A DNA stretch of 6,395 nt from Lachnospiraceae bacterium. GTDB taxonomy: Bacteria > Bacillota > Clostridia > Lachnospirales > Lachnospiraceae. Shown in pieces: positions 5,445-6,395 of this stretch. The notes beneath the pieces were generated by a model. The model searched no databases and was not told the origin of the DNA. It worked only from the letters and a program-made list of their open reading frames with translations. The stretch is taken from the NCBI GenBank assembly GCA_021202575.1, contig JAJQCU010000177.1, positions 1 to 6,395 of the forward strand, in the 5' to 3' direction. Both the position numbers and the translations under genes were made by a program. The stretch's first letter is position 1; each line of letters opens with the position of its first letter.

Positions 5445-5795
5445 ATGGAATCAAAAGAAATCGCGAAGCTGGCCATTGAAGCGCTCTCAGACAAAAAGGG
5501 AGAGGATATCCGTGTCATCGACATCAGCAATGTCTCCGTAATCGCGGATTATTTCATCATCGCCAACGGTACCAACCGCAGCCAGGTGCAGGCTCTCAGC
5601 GACAGCGTGCAGGAAAAGCTTGGCAAAGCGGGCATATTTGTGAAACAGGTGGAGGGATATGATACCGCCAACTGGATACTGATGGATTTCCGGGATGTGA
5701 TTGTGCACGTGTTTGACAAGGAAAACAGGCTCTTTTATGATCTGGAGCGTATCTGGAGAGACGGAAAAGTCATGGACGCGAAGGATTTTCAGTAA
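5445..5795 (+). CDS. rsfS: Ribosomal silencing factor RsfS
   Basis: RsfS (YbeB/Iojap/DUF143 family) binds ribosomal protein uL14 on the 50S subunit and blocks joining with the 30S, turning translation down when nutrients are short. The 116-residue protein has the family pattern: VSVIADYFIIANGTNRSQVQ (30-49), VEGYDTANWILMDFRDVIVH (69-88) and LFYDLERIW (96-104). The conserved Trp77, Asp81, Asp84 and His88 are all present. AAGGAGG (5433-5439), 5 bases before the ATG at 5445, fixes the start; a GTG at 5430 lies upstream of that site and is not used. It is the last gene of the run, 75 bases before the terminator. Confidence 0.97.
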   Translation: MESKEIAKLAIEALSDKKGEDIRVIDISNVSVIADYFIIANGTNRSQVQALSDSVQEKLGKAGIFVKQVEGYDTANWILMDFRDVIVHVFDKENRLFYDLERIWRDGKVMDAKDFQ

Positions 5796-5870
5796 AATTT
5801 CTGACGGCATTTTCCCGGTAAATTTATATCTGCCGAAGAGTTGTGCAACAAAGCTGACAAAACAGGACAT

Positions 5871-5918
5871 AAAAAGACAGGCCGCTATGGATTTTGTCTA
5901 TTGGCTGCCTGTCTTTTT
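5871..5918. terminator. Strong bidirectional Rho-independent terminator
   Basis: AAAAAGACAGGC (5871-5882) pairs perfectly with GCCTGTCTTTTT (5907-5918), a 12-bp stem with a 24-base loop. The A-run on one side and T-run on the other let it work on both strands. It lies between the convergent rsfS and DUF378 genes and can end both transcripts. Confidence 0.88.
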
Positions 5919-5955
5919 CTATTCTTATCCGGCCTCCGGCTGTCAGCTGCGTGTT

Positions 5956-6162
5956 CTATTCCCGGCTTCCCAGATGAGAATAGAAAGAAATGAGATAAAG
6001 GCCGCAGATCCCCACAATTGCATATATGATCCTTGACAGCCAGCTCATGTCGCCAAAAAGGAAGGCGACCAGATCGAACCTGAAAAAGCCGATGAGCCCC
6101 CAGTTTACCGCGCCGATCACAGCGATGGTAAGGGCGGTTGAGTCAAGCGCTTTATTTCCCAT
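5956..6162 (-). CDS. DUF378 small membrane protein
   Basis: This 68-residue protein has two clear hydrophobic segments, about 9-27 (with VIGAVNWGLIGF) and about 42-60 (with RIIYAIVGICGLYLI), joined by a short loop, FRFDLVAFLFGDMS. The NWGL and IIYAIVG-GLYL patterns are typical of the DUF378 family of bacterial two-helix membrane proteins, whose function is unknown. No signal peptide is seen. The start is set by AAGGAGGT (6178 to 6171 on the - strand), 8 bases before the ATG. That site, together with the first two bases of the ATG, lies in a 14-bp inverted repeat (6161-6174 with 6199-6212), so translation may be masked in the mRNA. It is downstream of lexA on the same strand, with 90 bases between. 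Confidence 0.9.
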   Translation of the reverse strand: MGNKALDSTALTIAVIGAVNWGLIGFFRFDLVAFLFGDMSWLSRIIYAIVGICGLYLISFYSHLGSRE

Positions 6163-6212
6163 AAAAAATTACCTCCTTTTGTCTTTAATATCTCCGGAAG
6201 GTAATTTTTTAT
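6161..6212 (-). promoter_or_regulatory. Inverted repeat covering the ribosome binding site and start of the DUF378 gene
   Basis: ATAAAAAATTACCT (6161-6174) and AGGTAATTTTTTAT (6199-6212) are perfect inverted copies. A further CC/GG pair forms past a one-base bulge, leaving a loop of about 19 bases. In the - strand transcript the 3' arm contains most of the ribosome binding site and the AU of the start codon. Because the 3' arm includes a run of six U, the same hairpin could act as a weak terminator for lexA transcripts. Whether it lies in the DUF378 transcript depends on the start site: the -10-like TATAAA at 6213-6208 would exclude the 5' arm, while transcription from further upstream or from lexA would include it. 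Confidence 0.6.
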
Positions 6213-6252
6213 ACATGCTTTTGTATTCTTACAATCCCTTGTATAATATCAT

Positions 6253-6395
6253 TTAATTGCAGAACCGGAAAACGCCGAAGACCTTTCCCAGAATGCGGCA
6301 GTCGTCCACGATAATCGGCTCCATCGTGTCATTCTCCGGCTGCAGGCGGATATGACCCTTTTCTTTATTAAATGTCTTGACAGTGGCGGAGTCGT
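6253..6395 (-). CDS. lexA: LexA SOS repressor, C-terminal fragment
   Basis: The last 46 residues are present and the start lies beyond the right edge. The visible part reads [20 protein letters not shown], then [20 protein letters not shown] and VFRFCN. This matches the end of the S24 peptidase domain of LexA: ATVK holds the catalytic lysine (sixth residue shown), which activates the serine for self-cleavage; LQPEN--MEPI and ILGKV-GVFR are standard. LexA represses DNA repair genes and cleaves itself when RecA filaments form after DNA damage. The N-terminal helix-turn-helix and the catalytic serine are outside the window, so other S24 family members cannot be wholly excluded. No strong terminator of its own is visible before the DUF378 gene. 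Confidence 0.9.
   Translation of the reverse strand, partial: DSATVKTFNKEKGHIRLQPENDTMEPIIVDDCRILGKVFGVFRFCN

Noticed and set aside
5701..6036. + strand open frame over the end of rsfS and the terminator
   Set aside because: It overlaps rsfS in another frame, runs through the terminator hairpin and resembles no protein family I know.
6242..6247. TATAAT on the + strand as a promoter reading into lexA antisense
   Set aside because: There is no acceptable -35 box at the right distance (TTGTAT is 15 bases away) and no + strand gene downstream in the window.

Overview
The window is a piece of a Firmicutes chromosome, most likely a Lachnospiraceae-type member of the Clostridia. The grounds are the gene order, the Firmicutes-style L27 precursor with its processing protease Prp, the strong AGGAGG ribosome binding sites, and the protein sequences themselves. 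The genus cannot be fixed from the sequence alone. This is mainly a conserved housekeeping locus, with a few less ordinary features between the genes.

Layout. (1) 1-198: the 3' end of a cytidylate-kinase-like gene on the + strand. (2) 249-980: a HAD-family hydrolase on the - strand, convergent with the first gene. (3) 1021-1098: two back-to-back divergent sigma-A-type promoters, one for the HAD gene and one for the ribosomal operon. (4) About 1105-1186: a structured 5' leader matching the ribosomal protein L21 leader type. (5) 1187-5795: a + strand run of eight genes, rplU (bL21), prp (L27 protease), rpmA (bL27), obgE, yhbY, nadD, yqeK and rsfS, closed by a strong two-way terminator at 5871-5918. 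(6) 5956-6162: a small two-helix DUF378 membrane protein on the - strand. (7) 6253-6395: the C-terminal end of lexA on the - strand.

How the genes fit together. Six of the eight operon genes act on the large ribosomal subunit. L21 and L27 are structural parts, Prp trims L27, ObgE and YhbY help 50S assembly, and RsfS blocks subunit joining in starvation. NadD makes deamido-NAD, and YqeK breaks down diadenosine tetraphosphate, so both handle adenine dinucleotides. In Bacillus subtilis these genes lie in two separate loci (rplU-ysxB-rpmA/obg and yqeI-nadD-yqeK-rsfS); here they are joined.

The points most worth a second look are: a 219-base hairpin-rich insert between nadD and yqeK, two genes that usually abut, which looks like a dispersed repeat; an AU-rich 14-bp inverted repeat that would fold the ribosome binding site and start codon of the DUF378 gene into a stem; a Prp protease whose catalytic His-Cys spacing is two residues longer than usual; and a prp gene with no visible ribosome binding site. 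I found no phage, CRISPR, toxin-antitoxin or other wholly new system here.
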